Origin: Anaerolineales bacterium
GTDB taxonomy: Bacteria > Chloroflexota > Anaerolineae > Anaerolineales > UBA6663
Assembly: GCA_020850595.1 (NCBI GenBank)
Contig: JADZEK010000031.1
Location: 1 to 64,000, forward strand
Direction of reading: 5' to 3'
Length of the DNA: 64,000 nucleotides
Made by a program: the position numbers and the translations under genes. The notes beneath the pieces are model-generated. The model did not search any database and was not told the DNA's origin. It worked only from the letters and a program-made list of their open reading frames with translations. Below, in pieces: positions 37,709 to 46,523 of this stretch. Numbering within the stretch: position 1 is the first letter of the stretch; every line of letters begins with the position of its first letter.

Positions 37709-38200
37709 TCAGGCCGCCTGCTGGATGGCCACAAGGTGGCCTTGGGCGTGAAGGTAGGCGCGTTCGACCCACCACTGCACGGTGCGCTTGCCGCTGGGGG
37801 GGTGAAAGCCCAGCCGCCCCCAGCCCGCGGGCGGCAGCGGCCGCAGGCAGGCCAGCAGTTCGGTGCGCGCCTGCGACCAGGTCATCAGGATGGCGGTCAT
37901 CGGTTCAGCGGGGTCATAGCCGGCCGCCGACCAGTTGTGGTGCCAGGCGGCCGTGAGGGTGGGCAGGTCTTCGGCGAGGATTTGGCGCACGTGCGGCAGG
38001 TAGGCCAGGGCTTCCAGGTCGCGCAGGTGGGCGACGGCGAGGTGCACGGTGCGGCCGTCGGGCGTGTGGGCCAAGCGCCAGCGCGCGGCCGGGATGGGAG
38101 CCAGGGCGGCGGCCAGGGCAGCGGGCTGCTGCTCCAGCCGCGCCAGCAGTTCGGCCCGATATTCGAGGACGAGGTCTGTGGGGGGCGGGAGCGGGGTCAT
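37709..38200 (-). CDS. DinB family protein
   Basis: VHLAVAHLRDLEALAYLPHVRQIL..WHHNWSAAGYDP four-helix pattern. Confidence 0.68.
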   Translation of the reverse strand: MTPLPPPTDLVLEYRAELLARLEQQPAALAAALAPIPAARWRLAHTPDGRTVHLAVAHLRDLEALAYLPHVRQILAEDLPTLTAAWHHNWSAAGYDPAEPMTAILMTWSQARTELLACLRPLPPAGWGRLGFHPPSGKRTVQWWVERAYLHAQGHLVAIQQAA

Positions 38201-38219
38201 GGGCGGGCCGAGGGGCAGG

Positions 38220-38705
38220 CTAGGCCGGCGGAGCGGCGCGCAGGACGTAGCTCAGGCGCACGCGCAGCATCTGGCTGAGGTGTTCCCAGGTGTGGCCCAG
38301 GGCGTATTGGGCGATCCACCCGGCGCTGATCGGGCCGCGGCTCGGGTGCGTGCCGGTCTTGTCCCAAGCGAGCGCGCCGAGTAGTTCGATTTCGGCCGCA
38401 CGGTCGGCCTGAAAGGCGGCCAACAGGTCGGCGCGGGGGGTGGCCGGGTTCCACTTTTCTTTTTGGTAAGCGACCTCGTCCACCAGCGGGAGGCGGGGCT
38501 GGTCGTGGGCGGCGATGGCCTGGAGGCGCGGCAGGAAGATGAAGTGTTCGGCGATCCAGAGGTGGGTCAGCACTTCGTGCTGGCTCCAATCGTGGTCGCT
38601 GGGCTTCCAGAGCGTGGCGCTCTCGGGCAGGCGGGCCATCTCGCGGGCCAGGTCATCGGCCGCGCCGCGGAGGTCGGCGAGGAGGGTGTCTTGGTCAGTG
38701 GTCAT
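38220..38705 (-). CDS. DinB family protein
   Basis: HDWSQHEVLTHLWIAEHFIFLPRLQAI, WIAQYALGHTWEHLSQM. Confidence 0.8.
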   Translation of the reverse strand: MTTDQDTLLADLRGAADDLAREMARLPESATLWKPSDHDWSQHEVLTHLWIAEHFIFLPRLQAIAAHDQPRLPLVDEVAYQKEKWNPATPRADLLAAFQADRAAEIELLGALAWDKTGTHPSRGPISAGWIAQYALGHTWEHLSQMLRVRLSYVLRAAPPA

Positions 38706-38709
38706 GGAT

Positions 38710-39534
38710 TCAGTCCTTCGGCTCCAGAGTCTGCGCCACCGCGTCCAATCCCTGCTTGCCGTGCAGGGCCGCAACGAGCGCGGGCAACTGCGGCAGGGCG
38801 CGGGTACGCTTCTCCATGAGCATGAATTGGTCGGCCGCGTCTGGCCCTTCGGCGGCGCGCAGGAAGAGCACGGCGGCGGCCAGCCCCAGCGGCGCGGCTT
38901 GCGCGGCGAGGGCCGGATGGCCGGCGGCGCGGGCGAACAGGGCGGCGGCCAGCGCCTCGGCCGCGGCCGCCAGGACCTCGTCGGGCCGGTCGGTGTAGCG
39001 CCACGGGGGCGAGGCGCCCCAGGCGGGCGGCGGCGGCAGGGTGAGCAACAGGCCGCCCGGCAGGCCTGACACGACGCGCTCGCGGCCGGGGTAGAGCAGG
39101 TGCGGGTAGGCGCACAGCACGGGCAGGGGCGGGCCGAACAGCTCGGCCAGGAACGCGCCCAGGTCGGCCCGCGCCAAGACCGCCGCCAGCTCGGTCTCGG
39201 CGGCCTGCCAGTCGGCGGCGGCGGCTGGTTCCAGCGCGGCGACTTCGGGCTGCTGCATGAAGTCGGCGACCTCGGCGGTCGCGGTGTGGGACCACGCGCC
39301 CTGCCCTACCGCGAAGAGCGCCGCCGCGCCGCCGGGGCCGAGCGCCACGGCCTGCGCTGAGAGGACGGCCGGGTGCGAGCGCAGTCCGCTGAGCGCCCGC
39401 CGGGCCGCCTCGGCCGCGCGATGCGGCTTGTAGGGCTTGCGGGCCTGCTCGGCCGCGGGCCAGCCGCCGGCCGCCAGCAGCAGCCCCGCCTGCCGGGCTT
39501 GGGCAAAGGGCCGCACCGCAATCACCGTCACCAC
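38710..39534 (-). CDS. hypothetical protein
   Basis: In-frame Ala-rich ORF overlapping the SDR stop (39528); composition coherent with neighbours. GTG start near 39534 inferred. Confidence 0.6.
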   Translation of the reverse strand: MVTVIAVRPFAQARQAGLLLAAGGWPAAEQARKPYKPHRAAEAARRALSGLRSHPAVLSAQAVALGPGGAAALFAVGQGAWSHTATAEVADFMQQPEVAALEPAAAADWQAAETELAAVLARADLGAFLAELFGPPLPVLCAYPHLLYPGRERVVSGLPGGLLLTLPPPPAWGASPPWRYTDRPDEVLAAAAEALAAALFARAAGHPALAAQAAPLGLAAAVLFLRAAEGPDAADQFMLMEKRTRALPQLPALVAALHGKQGLDAVAQTLEPKD

Positions 39535-40118
39535 GGCTCCTGGAGCCAGGCCACGGTGAGCGGCCCGGCCTCGGCGGCGGGAGCCAGCCGCACGCGCACG
39601 CGCCACTGGCCCCACTCGGCGGCCAGGGCGTCGGTGAGGCCAAGCAGGCCCGCCTCGGCGGCCCAGACCGCGGCGTGCGGGGCGACGGGCTGCGGCCGCT
39701 GCACGTTCACGATCAGCCCGCCGTCGGTTTCTTTCATGGCGCGGGCGACGGTCTGGCTCATGAGGAACACGCCCTTCAGGTTGACATCGAGGGTGCGGTT
39801 CCATTCCCACTCGTCCAGCTTAAGGGCCAACCCGGCCGGGGCCACGTGCGCGGCGTTCACCAGGGCGGCGAGGCGCGCGCCGCCCTCCAGCAGGCCGTAG
39901 AGCAGCGTTTGGGCGCTCAGCTTGTTCGAGACGTCGGCGGTGACGGCCCGCGCCTGCCCACCCGCGGCGCGAATGGACTCGGCGGTGCGCTCGGCGCTGT
40001 CGGGGTTGACGTCAATGGCCACGACGTGCGCGCCGGACGCGCCCAGGGCCAGCGCGGCGGCCTCGCCCGCGCCGCGGCCCGCGCCGGTGACGAGCACCAG
40101 GGCCGGCTCAGCGCTCAT
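39528..40118 (-). CDS. SDR-fold protein, probably catalytically degenerate
   Basis: LVLVTGAGRGAGEAAALALGASGAHVVAIDV and DVNLKGVFLMSQTVARAM, but the YxxxK site reads AAVWAAEAGLLGLTDAL. Confidence 0.78.
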   Translation of the reverse strand: MSAEPALVLVTGAGRGAGEAAALALGASGAHVVAIDVNPDSAERTAESIRAAGGQARAVTADVSNKLSAQTLLYGLLEGGARLAALVNAAHVAPAGLALKLDEWEWNRTLDVNLKGVFLMSQTVARAMKETDGGLIVNVQRPQPVAPHAAVWAAEAGLLGLTDALAAEWGQWRVRVRLAPAAEAGPLTVAWLQEPW

Positions 40119-40975
40119 GCCCGCCCCTCGGCCGCGCGCGCGCCCGACCACCAGATGAGGCCCAGGCCGAGCGCGAAGTACACGCCGAAGAGCGCCAGCC
40201 ACAGCCACACGCCCGGGTTGGTCCAGGCCACGGTGTGGCGGCTCGCGTTCACGATGACCAGGCCAAAGACCGCCAGCAGCCCCAGCGCCGCCGCCGACAG
40301 GCCCAGCGCCAGCCGCTCGGCGGGGTCGGCCTCCTGCGCCAGGCCGAGGAGCGCGACGGCGGAGGCGGTGAAGATGGCGCTGTAGGCGCGGGCGTGGAAG
40401 GCATCGAGCGGCCAGGGCCAATGGGCGCTGACGAACGCGGGGAAGAGGAACAGCCCCGCGCCGTAGAGCAGGTAGAACGCGCCCAGCGCCAGCAGCAGGC
40501 TGCGCCAGGCGCCGGGGGTGAGCTGGTCGGTCGGCGCGGGCCAGGTGCGGTAGCGCAGCAGCGACACGCCGGAGGCCAGCGGCAGGCCGAGGAAGATGAC
40601 GAACCAGGCGTAGGTCAGCCCATGGGCGAAGTTGAAGCGGGCTAGCTCGAGCAGCGTGACCAGCAGGACGGTGGCGGTGAAGACGAACATCATGGGGGTG
40701 ACGATGCGGGCGGGGAACCAGCGCCCGCCCCAGGCGGCGAGGGTGAGGCCGGCGGCGCTCGCCAGGTAGAACGCGCCGAGGAAGGCGGCGTTGAAGGGGC
40801 TGATGTCCCACGGCCAGAGCGGGCGGACCGAGGCGGGCGCGAAGAACAGGCCGCCGCCGGAGAGCAGCAGCACGGGCACGACGACGATGAGCGTTACGCG
40901 TAATAGCGCGCCGACGCGGGGGTTGCGGTCTGGTGAGGTTTTCAATTTTGGACTGCGCGCCGCCATGCCGGGCAT
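40115..40975 (-). CDS. multi-TM membrane protein, hypothetical
   Basis: 286 aa with about 8 TM segments; ATGA overlap with downstream SDR. Confidence 0.7.
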   Translation of the reverse strand: MPGMAARSPKLKTSPDRNPRVGALLRVTLIVVVPVLLLSGGGLFFAPASVRPLWPWDISPFNAAFLGAFYLASAAGLTLAAWGGRWFPARIVTPMMFVFTATVLLVTLLELARFNFAHGLTYAWFVIFLGLPLASGVSLLRYRTWPAPTDQLTPGAWRSLLLALGAFYLLYGAGLFLFPAFVSAHWPWPLDAFHARAYSAIFTASAVALLGLAQEADPAERLALGLSAAALGLLAVFGLVIVNASRHTVAWTNPGVWLWLALFGVYFALGLGLIWWSGARAAEGRA

Positions 40976-41095
40976 CGCCTTCCGTGGCAGTAGGTGGGGC
41001 GCACTTTAGCACCGATTGGGCGGGAGGGGAAAGGCGCGTGACGGACGGGGAGTGGGGACGGTGTGGAGACGGCACACGTCAATCAGAAAGGCGCT

Positions 41096-41247
41096 CTAAT
41101 CCGCTGGCGACCGTGATCGTGACGTTGGGCGGTGGCCTGCCAAATGCGGCCTCCGGGGAGGCCGGGAGCGGCTAATCCGCTGGCGACCGTGATCGTGACG
41201 TTGGGCGGTGGCCTGCCAAATGCGGCCTCCGGGGAGGCCGGGAGCGG
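41096..41247. repeat. perfect 76-bp tandem duplication
   Basis: ctaatccgctggcgaccgtgatcgtgacgttgggcggtggcctgccaaatgcggcctccggggaggccgggagcgg at 41096..41171, repeated at 41172..41247. Confidence 0.95.
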
Positions 41248-41254
41248 CAGGCCC

Positions 41255-42466
41255 TCAGCCTCGCACGAGCTGCCAGATCATCTTGGGCGAAAGGCCCTGG
41301 CCGGGGTCTACGTTGCCGAGGCAGACGTTGACGAGCGTGGCGCAGAAATCGGGGTGGCGGCGCGCGGCGCGGCCCGCCCGGTTGAGCAGCCACGGCTTGA
41401 AGTAGAAGTCGCGCACCTGGCCGATGGTCAGGAAGGCTTTTTGGAAGCGCGCCCGCATCTGGGTGGTGTAGCGAGTTTCGGTCTGCGAGGGCGAAGAGTC
41501 GGCCTGGAGGGCGGCGATGAGCACCTGGGCGGCTACCTCGGCCGATTCTAGGGCGTAGTCTATGCCTTCGCCGGTGAGCGGGTTCACCAGGCCCGCCGCC
41601 TCGCCGATGACGACCAGGCCTGGGTAGGCCAGGCGCGTGGTGGGGAAATCGAAGCGCAGCGGGTAGCCCTTGATGGCGCCCACCACGCGGGCACGGGCTA
41701 CGCGCTCCTTCATCAGCGGGTTGGCGATGAACTCATCGAGCACGCGGCGCGGGGAGCTGGGCCGCGCCTGCCCCGGGCGCACGAAGTAGCCGGCGCCGAC
41801 GTTGGCGGCCGTGGCCGAGATGGGGAAGACCCAGCCGTAGCCGGGGAGCGGCACCGACTCGAGGTGAAACTCGATGTAGTCGCTGACCTGGCCCAGCCCC
41901 TCGTAATAACCGCGGGCGGCGCGGCCATACTGCGGCGCGGCGGCGAGCAGGCCCGCTTTGTCGAGCAGGCCGGCGGCCGCCCCGGTGGCGAGGACGGTCT
42001 GACGGGCGCGCAGCGTGACCGGCCCGGTGGGGCTCTTGGCATGCGCGCCCGCCACAGTGTCGCCGTCGCGGAGCAGTTCGAGCGCCTCGACCTGGCCCAG
42101 GAAGCGCGCCCCGGCCGCCACGGCGTGTGCCCGCAGGGCGTCGTCGAGCTGGTAGCGCGGCAGGACGACCACATGGCGCGGCAGGTCGCCGTGGGGCGGG
42201 ATGGGCGAGGACACGCAGCGGCCGTCGGGCGTGAAGAGGTGAATGCCCGCGATGCGGCAACCCAGGTCGGTGATGCGCTCAAGCAGGCCCAGATGACGCA
42301 GCACGCCGAGGGCACGGGGGGTCAGGCCGTCGCCGCAGGTTTTGTCACGCGGAAACTCGGCCTTGTCAATGAGCAGCACGTCGCGGCCGGCCTGGGCCAA
42401 GAAGTAGGCCAGGGCCGAGCCGGCGGGGCCGGCGCCAATAATCAGCACTTCCGCGGGCTGGGACAT
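41255..42466 (-). CDS. geranylgeranyl reductase family FAD-dependent oxidoreductase
   Basis: EVLIIGAGPAGSALAYFLAQAGRDVLLIDKAEFPRDKTCGDGLTPRAL, YGWVFPISATAANVGAGYF, GEAAGLVNPLTGEGIDYALESA. Confidence 0.93.
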   Translation of the reverse strand: MSQPAEVLIIGAGPAGSALAYFLAQAGRDVLLIDKAEFPRDKTCGDGLTPRALGVLRHLGLLERITDLGCRIAGIHLFTPDGRCVSSPIPPHGDLPRHVVVLPRYQLDDALRAHAVAAGARFLGQVEALELLRDGDTVAGAHAKSPTGPVTLRARQTVLATGAAAGLLDKAGLLAAAPQYGRAARGYYEGLGQVSDYIEFHLESVPLPGYGWVFPISATAANVGAGYFVRPGQARPSSPRRVLDEFIANPLMKERVARARVVGAIKGYPLRFDFPTTRLAYPGLVVIGEAAGLVNPLTGEGIDYALESAEVAAQVLIAALQADSSPSQTETRYTTQMRARFQKAFLTIGQVRDFYFKPWLLNRAGRAARRHPDFCATLVNVCLGNVDPGQGLSPKMIWQLVRG

Positions 42467-42544
42467 CCAATCACTCCACTCGGGCGGAGGCATGCGGTGA
42501 GACGGCGACTCTAGCGCGGCGCGGCGGAAGGCGCAAGCGCTTTG

Positions 42545-43267
42545 TCACTGACTGGCGCAGCGCGGCGGCGCGGACCAATCGGCGGCGCGGTTGGCGCTCA
42601 GGCCCAGGTAGGGCGAGGGGTCGAGCGTGTTGGCGATGTTCAGCTCGTTGAGAAAGTGCCCCTGCCCATCGTCGCGGACGATGGAGAAGTGCAGGTGGAT
42701 GCCGACGGGGTTGGCCGGGTCGCCGCTGTAATTGCCCTGGTAGCCCAGCAGCGCGCCCGCGGCCACGGGCGCGTCGGTCGTGCCAGGCGGGAAGTCCGCG
42801 CTGATGAAGGACGCGCCGGTGGGGCCGGCCAGGTGCGTGTAGTAGGCCCAGATTTGGCGGGTGGGGTCGAGCGGATCGCGCGGGATGCGGATGATGACGG
42901 TGCTGACCCAGCCGGGCAGGCGCGTGAGGTAGCCCGCGGAGACGGCATAAACGAGGGTGGCGTCCAGCCCATCCGGCCCGAAGATGTCGAGGCCCTGGTG
43001 ACGCTCGCCGAAATTGAAGCTGTCGCCGTAGCCGTAGCCCACCAGGCCGCTGGTGGGCAGGAGGAAGGGCGCGCCGGGGCACTGTGTGCCGCCAGCAATC
43101 TGCCAGTCGGCGTGGGCGGCGGGGTCCGGCAAATAGGCCAACAGCCGCGCGGTGTGGGCGCGCGTGCTCACCCACGGCTGGACATACGTGAACCACCCCC
43201 AGGCCGCGGCCGCAGCGGAAGCCAAGACCAGCATTCCGGCCAGCCATAGAAAGCGCCGCCGCCGCAC
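42545..43267 (-). CDS. M23-family peptidase (LytM-like), membrane anchored
   Basis: N-terminal TM; RHQGLDIFGPDG (HxxxD) and GIHLHFSIV (HxH). Confidence 0.82.
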   Translation of the reverse strand: MRRRRFLWLAGMLVLASAAAAAWGWFTYVQPWVSTRAHTARLLAYLPDPAAHADWQIAGGTQCPGAPFLLPTSGLVGYGYGDSFNFGERHQGLDIFGPDGLDATLVYAVSAGYLTRLPGWVSTVIIRIPRDPLDPTRQIWAYYTHLAGPTGASFISADFPPGTTDAPVAAGALLGYQGNYSGDPANPVGIHLHFSIVRDDGQGHFLNELNIANTLDPSPYLGLSANRAADWSAPPRCASQ

Positions 43268-43301
43268 CTTAGCGAAGCATCCCTTTCTCTGTCTCTTTTC
43301 T

Positions 43302-44264
43302 TTAGGCTTTCAGCTCGGCCCCGCAGCGCCCGCAGAACTGGAAGGCGTTGGGCAGGTGCTCGGCCCCGCAGGCGGCGCACACGGCCAGCGGCGCGCCCCA
43401 GAAGTACTCGGGGTGCTCATCGGCGGCGTAGGCCTGGCGCAGCGCGGCATAGGGCGGCGGCTGCTTGGCGGCGAAGGCGCGCTCGGCCAGGTGGGTTTCG
43501 GGGGCAAGGTTGTGAACGGCGAGCCAGTCGCGGGCGTGGCCGATGGTCATGCTCCAGATGAAGTCGCGCCAGGCGTTGAGTTGCTGCTTGGTGTAGCGCG
43601 TGGCCTCGGGCAGCTTGCGGTAGAGCCGGGCGCACAAGGCTTCGGTGGCGGCGTCGAGCGCGGCGCGCGGGACGACTTGATTGACCAGGCCCCACTCGAG
43701 CGCCTTCGCCGCCGGGATTTCTTCGTTGAGGAAGAGGATCTCGCGGGCGCGGCGGTCGCCGACCACCAGCGGCAGGAACTGGGTGGCGCCGGCCGCCGCG
43801 ACGCTGCCGTGGCTGGCCCCCACCTGCCGGATGTAGATGTCGTCGGCGGCAACGGCCAGGTCGCAGGAGAGGTTGAACTCGTTGCCACCGCCGACGACGA
43901 TGCCGTTCAGCCGGGCCACGGTGGGCTTGCCCAGGTTGCGCAGGCGGTCGTGGCACTCGATGAAGTCGGCCATCCACTTGTAGTAGTCGCGCGGGCGCTC
44001 GAGGAAGGTCTGCTGCTCGTGGAGGTCGGCGCCGGTGCAGAAGGCGCGCTCGCCCGCGCCGGTGAGCACCAGCACGGCGATGGCGTCGTCGTAGCCGACG
44101 TCGCGCAGGGCGATGCTGATCTCGCGCAGCATGGGGCCGTTGACGCAGTTGAGCACCGCCGGGCGGTTGAAGGTGAGCGTGGCGGTGTAGCCGTGCTTGG
44201 CGTAGGTGATGTACTGGAACCCGAACGACTCGGCCGGCTGCCCGGCGTACAGACGATTGGTCAT
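43302..44264 (-). CDS. crotonase-fold enzyme with C-terminal zinc ribbon
   Basis: FNRPAVLNCVNGPMLREI, NGIVVGGGNEFNLSCDLAVAADD, HGSVAAAGATQFLPLVVGDRRAREIL; C-terminus CAACGAEHLPNAFQFCGRCG. Confidence 0.9.
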   Translation of the reverse strand: MTNRLYAGQPAESFGFQYITYAKHGYTATLTFNRPAVLNCVNGPMLREISIALRDVGYDDAIAVLVLTGAGERAFCTGADLHEQQTFLERPRDYYKWMADFIECHDRLRNLGKPTVARLNGIVVGGGNEFNLSCDLAVAADDIYIRQVGASHGSVAAAGATQFLPLVVGDRRAREILFLNEEIPAAKALEWGLVNQVVPRAALDAATEALCARLYRKLPEATRYTKQQLNAWRDFIWSMTIGHARDWLAVHNLAPETHLAERAFAAKQPPPYAALRQAYAADEHPEYFWGAPLAVCAACGAEHLPNAFQFCGRCGAELKA

Positions 44265-44279
44265 GGGCGGCCTCGCAGG

Positions 44280-45275
44280 TCAGGCGGGTTTGGCATCCGG
44301 CGCGGGCGGTGTCAGCGGCCCGGTTTGGCCGGGCGCGGCTGGAGCGGGCGGGCTGGGAGCGGCGGACGCGACAACGACGGCTGCACCAGCGGCCTGGCCG
44401 CCGCCGGCTGGGGCAGGCTGGCCGGCGACGCTGGACCGGCGGCGCGGGCTGACCAGCTGCATGTTGACGGCCTGCACACCGTTCTCGCGGCCTTCGGCGC
44501 GGGTCAGCTCAAACTCAAAGATCATGCTGCGGCTGGGCAAATCTTCGGGGCGCACGTCGGTGGGCAGTTGGGAGTTGTGGAAGAACACGCTGTCGTAGGG
44601 CGACTCGGGCTGGCGCGGGTCAATCTTCCACAGCTCGGGCGAGACGACCTTCAGGTAGCGCAGGAAGCCGTAGCCCTTGCCGGTGTGGTTGTAGCACATG
44701 CCGCGCACGCGCGAGCCGAACTCGCCCCAGGCCGGGCCGCCGCGGGGCGCGCCGGTGGGCAGCAGGTGCGGGATGAGGTAGCCCGACATGTACAGGTCGG
44801 CCTCGCGCCGCAGGTCGGCGGAGACGTTCTCAAAGGCGATGACTTCCACGCGGCAGCCTTTGTTTTGCAGGGCACGCACTACCTGCACAAAGTCGCCGTC
44901 GCCGGTGGCGAGCAGCACGCGGTCAATGTTCTCGGATTGGAGCAGCGCGTCCACGGCCAGGTCGAGGTCGGCGTTGGCTTTGCCAAAGCGGTTGCCGGCT
45001 TCGTCGGCGTACCACTTGACGTTCTTCTGAATGACCTTGTAGCCAAAGTCGCGCAGCAGCGAGTAGAAGCCGTACTGGGCGTCGCGATAGACGTTATCGG
45101 ACTCGGAGCGGTCGGCGTCGAAGCTGACGTAGGCGTTGAGGCGCACCGGCTCGGCGCTGCCACGGCAGGCAAACTCGCGCAGCACTTCGTAGCGCATGCC
45201 ATAGCCGCCGTTGCGCGTGAGATTGGCGACATCCACATACACCCCTACCCGCGTGTTTGGTCGTGTGCCGGTCAT
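44280..45275 (-). CDS. NYN (LabA/PIN-like) domain protein with cold-shock-like C-terminal domain
   Basis: VGVYVDVANLTRNGG, ADLDLAVDAL, DRVLLATGDGDFVQVVRALQNKGCRVEVIAF; then GKGYGFLRYL...DSVFFHNSQL...SRSMIFEFELTRAEGRENGVQAVNMQLV. Confidence 0.85.
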   Translation of the reverse strand: MTGTRPNTRVGVYVDVANLTRNGGYGMRYEVLREFACRGSAEPVRLNAYVSFDADRSESDNVYRDAQYGFYSLLRDFGYKVIQKNVKWYADEAGNRFGKANADLDLAVDALLQSENIDRVLLATGDGDFVQVVRALQNKGCRVEVIAFENVSADLRREADLYMSGYLIPHLLPTGAPRGGPAWGEFGSRVRGMCYNHTGKGYGFLRYLKVVSPELWKIDPRQPESPYDSVFFHNSQLPTDVRPEDLPSRSMIFEFELTRAEGRENGVQAVNMQLVSPRRRSSVAGQPAPAGGGQAAGAAVVVASAAPSPPAPAAPGQTGPLTPPAPDAKPA

Positions 45276-45380
45276 ATTGATTTGGCTTTCAGGCGCATCC
45301 CGTGGTGAATTAATGTAGGCCCCCTCGACCAGTCGTCAGTGTGACAGCAGCAGCATCCCTCGCCCGGCGGCGGTGTTCGG

Positions 45381-45875
45381 CTAAGCCGGCGCGGGGCGCT
45401 CGGCCAGCGGCTCGGCGGCGGTGGCGCGCACAATCTCGCTGGGGGTCAGGCGCAGCAGGGCATCTACCGCGCCGCCCCCGGCGTAGACTTCGGGTTGGGC
45501 CAGCACGGCGGGGTCAATCAGCGTGCGGAGCCGCGTGCGGTGGCCCAGCGGCGGCACACCGCCGACCGGGTAGCCGGTGTGGGCCAGGACTTCGTCCGGG
45601 CCGGCCAGCTTCAGCTTGCGGCGCGAGACGCCCAGGTGCGCGGCCACGCGGCGGTCATCCACGCGCGCCAGGCCGTTGGCGATGACGAGCACCGGCACGG
45701 GCGCGGTTTCCTCCGGCCCGGCCAACAGGAACAGCACGGACTTGACGATGCGGTCTACGGTCGTGCCCATGACCTGCGCGGCGGCCTCGACGGTGGGCGT
45801 GTGGGCGTCCAGCCGCACCAGTTCGGCGGCGAGGCCGTGGGCGGCGAGGTAGGCTTGCAAGTCATCCGGGTTCAT
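45381..45875 (-). CDS. YbaK/EbsC (aminoacyl-tRNA deacylase-like) protein
   Basis: TPTVEAAAQVMGTTVDRIVKSVLFLL, LKLAGPDEVLAHTGYPVGGVPPLGH, VYAGGGAVDALLRLTPSEI. Confidence 0.9.
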   Translation of the reverse strand: MNPDDLQAYLAAHGLAAELVRLDAHTPTVEAAAQVMGTTVDRIVKSVLFLLAGPEETAPVPVLVIANGLARVDDRRVAAHLGVSRRKLKLAGPDEVLAHTGYPVGGVPPLGHRTRLRTLIDPAVLAQPEVYAGGGAVDALLRLTPSEIVRATAAEPLAERPAPA

Positions 45876-46284
45876 GGCGCGGGCCTTTGGGCAGCAGCGC
45901 GGCCTTGGGCGGCGTGGGCACCGGCGGCGGCGGCGCGGGTGGTTTTGGCGGGTCGCGGCGGGTGGGCGTGTCTTCCATGTGCTCGGCAAAGAGCAGGGTG
46001 GCGCGGCCCTTGGGGGCTAGCCGCACCAGGGTCTGCCCGGTCTGGATGCCGAGGGCGCAGCTCATGGCGGCCTTCAGGGCGGGCAGGCTGTTGAAGTGCA
46101 GTTCGTGCACGAGGTAGATTTCTACCGGCCCAGCAGGACCGCCGTGGGTGTGCGCCACGACGACGCGCTGCAAGCCGGGCAACTGCTCGGTGAGCGGCAC
46201 GAACTCTTCCGACCAGCGGCGCTCGAAATCGGCCGGGTCCTCCGGCTGCTTGAACAGGATGATCAGTTTGTAGGTGGCCGACAT
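45862..46284 (-). CDS. EthD-like domain protein with Pro-rich C-terminal tail
   Basis: YKLIILFKQPEDPADFERRWSEEFVPLTEQLPGLQRVVVAH; tail RRDPPKPPAPPPPVPTPPK. Confidence 0.72.
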   Translation of the reverse strand: MSATYKLIILFKQPEDPADFERRWSEEFVPLTEQLPGLQRVVVAHTHGGPAGPVEIYLVHELHFNSLPALKAAMSCALGIQTGQTLVRLAPKGRATLLFAEHMEDTPTRRDPPKPPAPPPPVPTPPKAALLPKGPRHEPG

Positions 46285-46442
46285 TCTCTGACAGACCCTT
46301 CGACAAGACAGACAGCGCCCCCAGACTGGGGCCTATTAAAACAGAGATTTGGATTTTGGGATGGGGGGGCCGGATAGGGCTATCAGGCCACGGAGAGCAG
46401 CCGGGCTGATGGATGGTCAAGCATGTCGTTGGGAGCGGGCGC

Positions 46443-46464
46443 GGGGCGGAGCACGCTACGCCCC
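46443..46464. repeat. palindromic repeat GGGGCGGAGCACGCTACGCCCC
   Basis: Near-perfect counterpart of the 29953..29974 palindrome. Confidence 0.65.
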
Positions 46465-46523
46465 TACCCGAGACAGGGCAGCGGCCGGCAGGTGTTGTGG
46501 GTCTGGGGGACGCGAGGTGGGGG

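Noticed and set aside
41096-41247. CRISPR-like or IS end
   Set aside because: It is a simple perfect head-to-tail 76-bp duplication without spacers or terminal inverted repeats.
43152-45308. 718-aa ORF on the + strand
   Set aside because: Antisense shadow of the crotonase and NYN genes; Gly/Ala/Val-rich with no domain logic, typical for high-GC coding regions.
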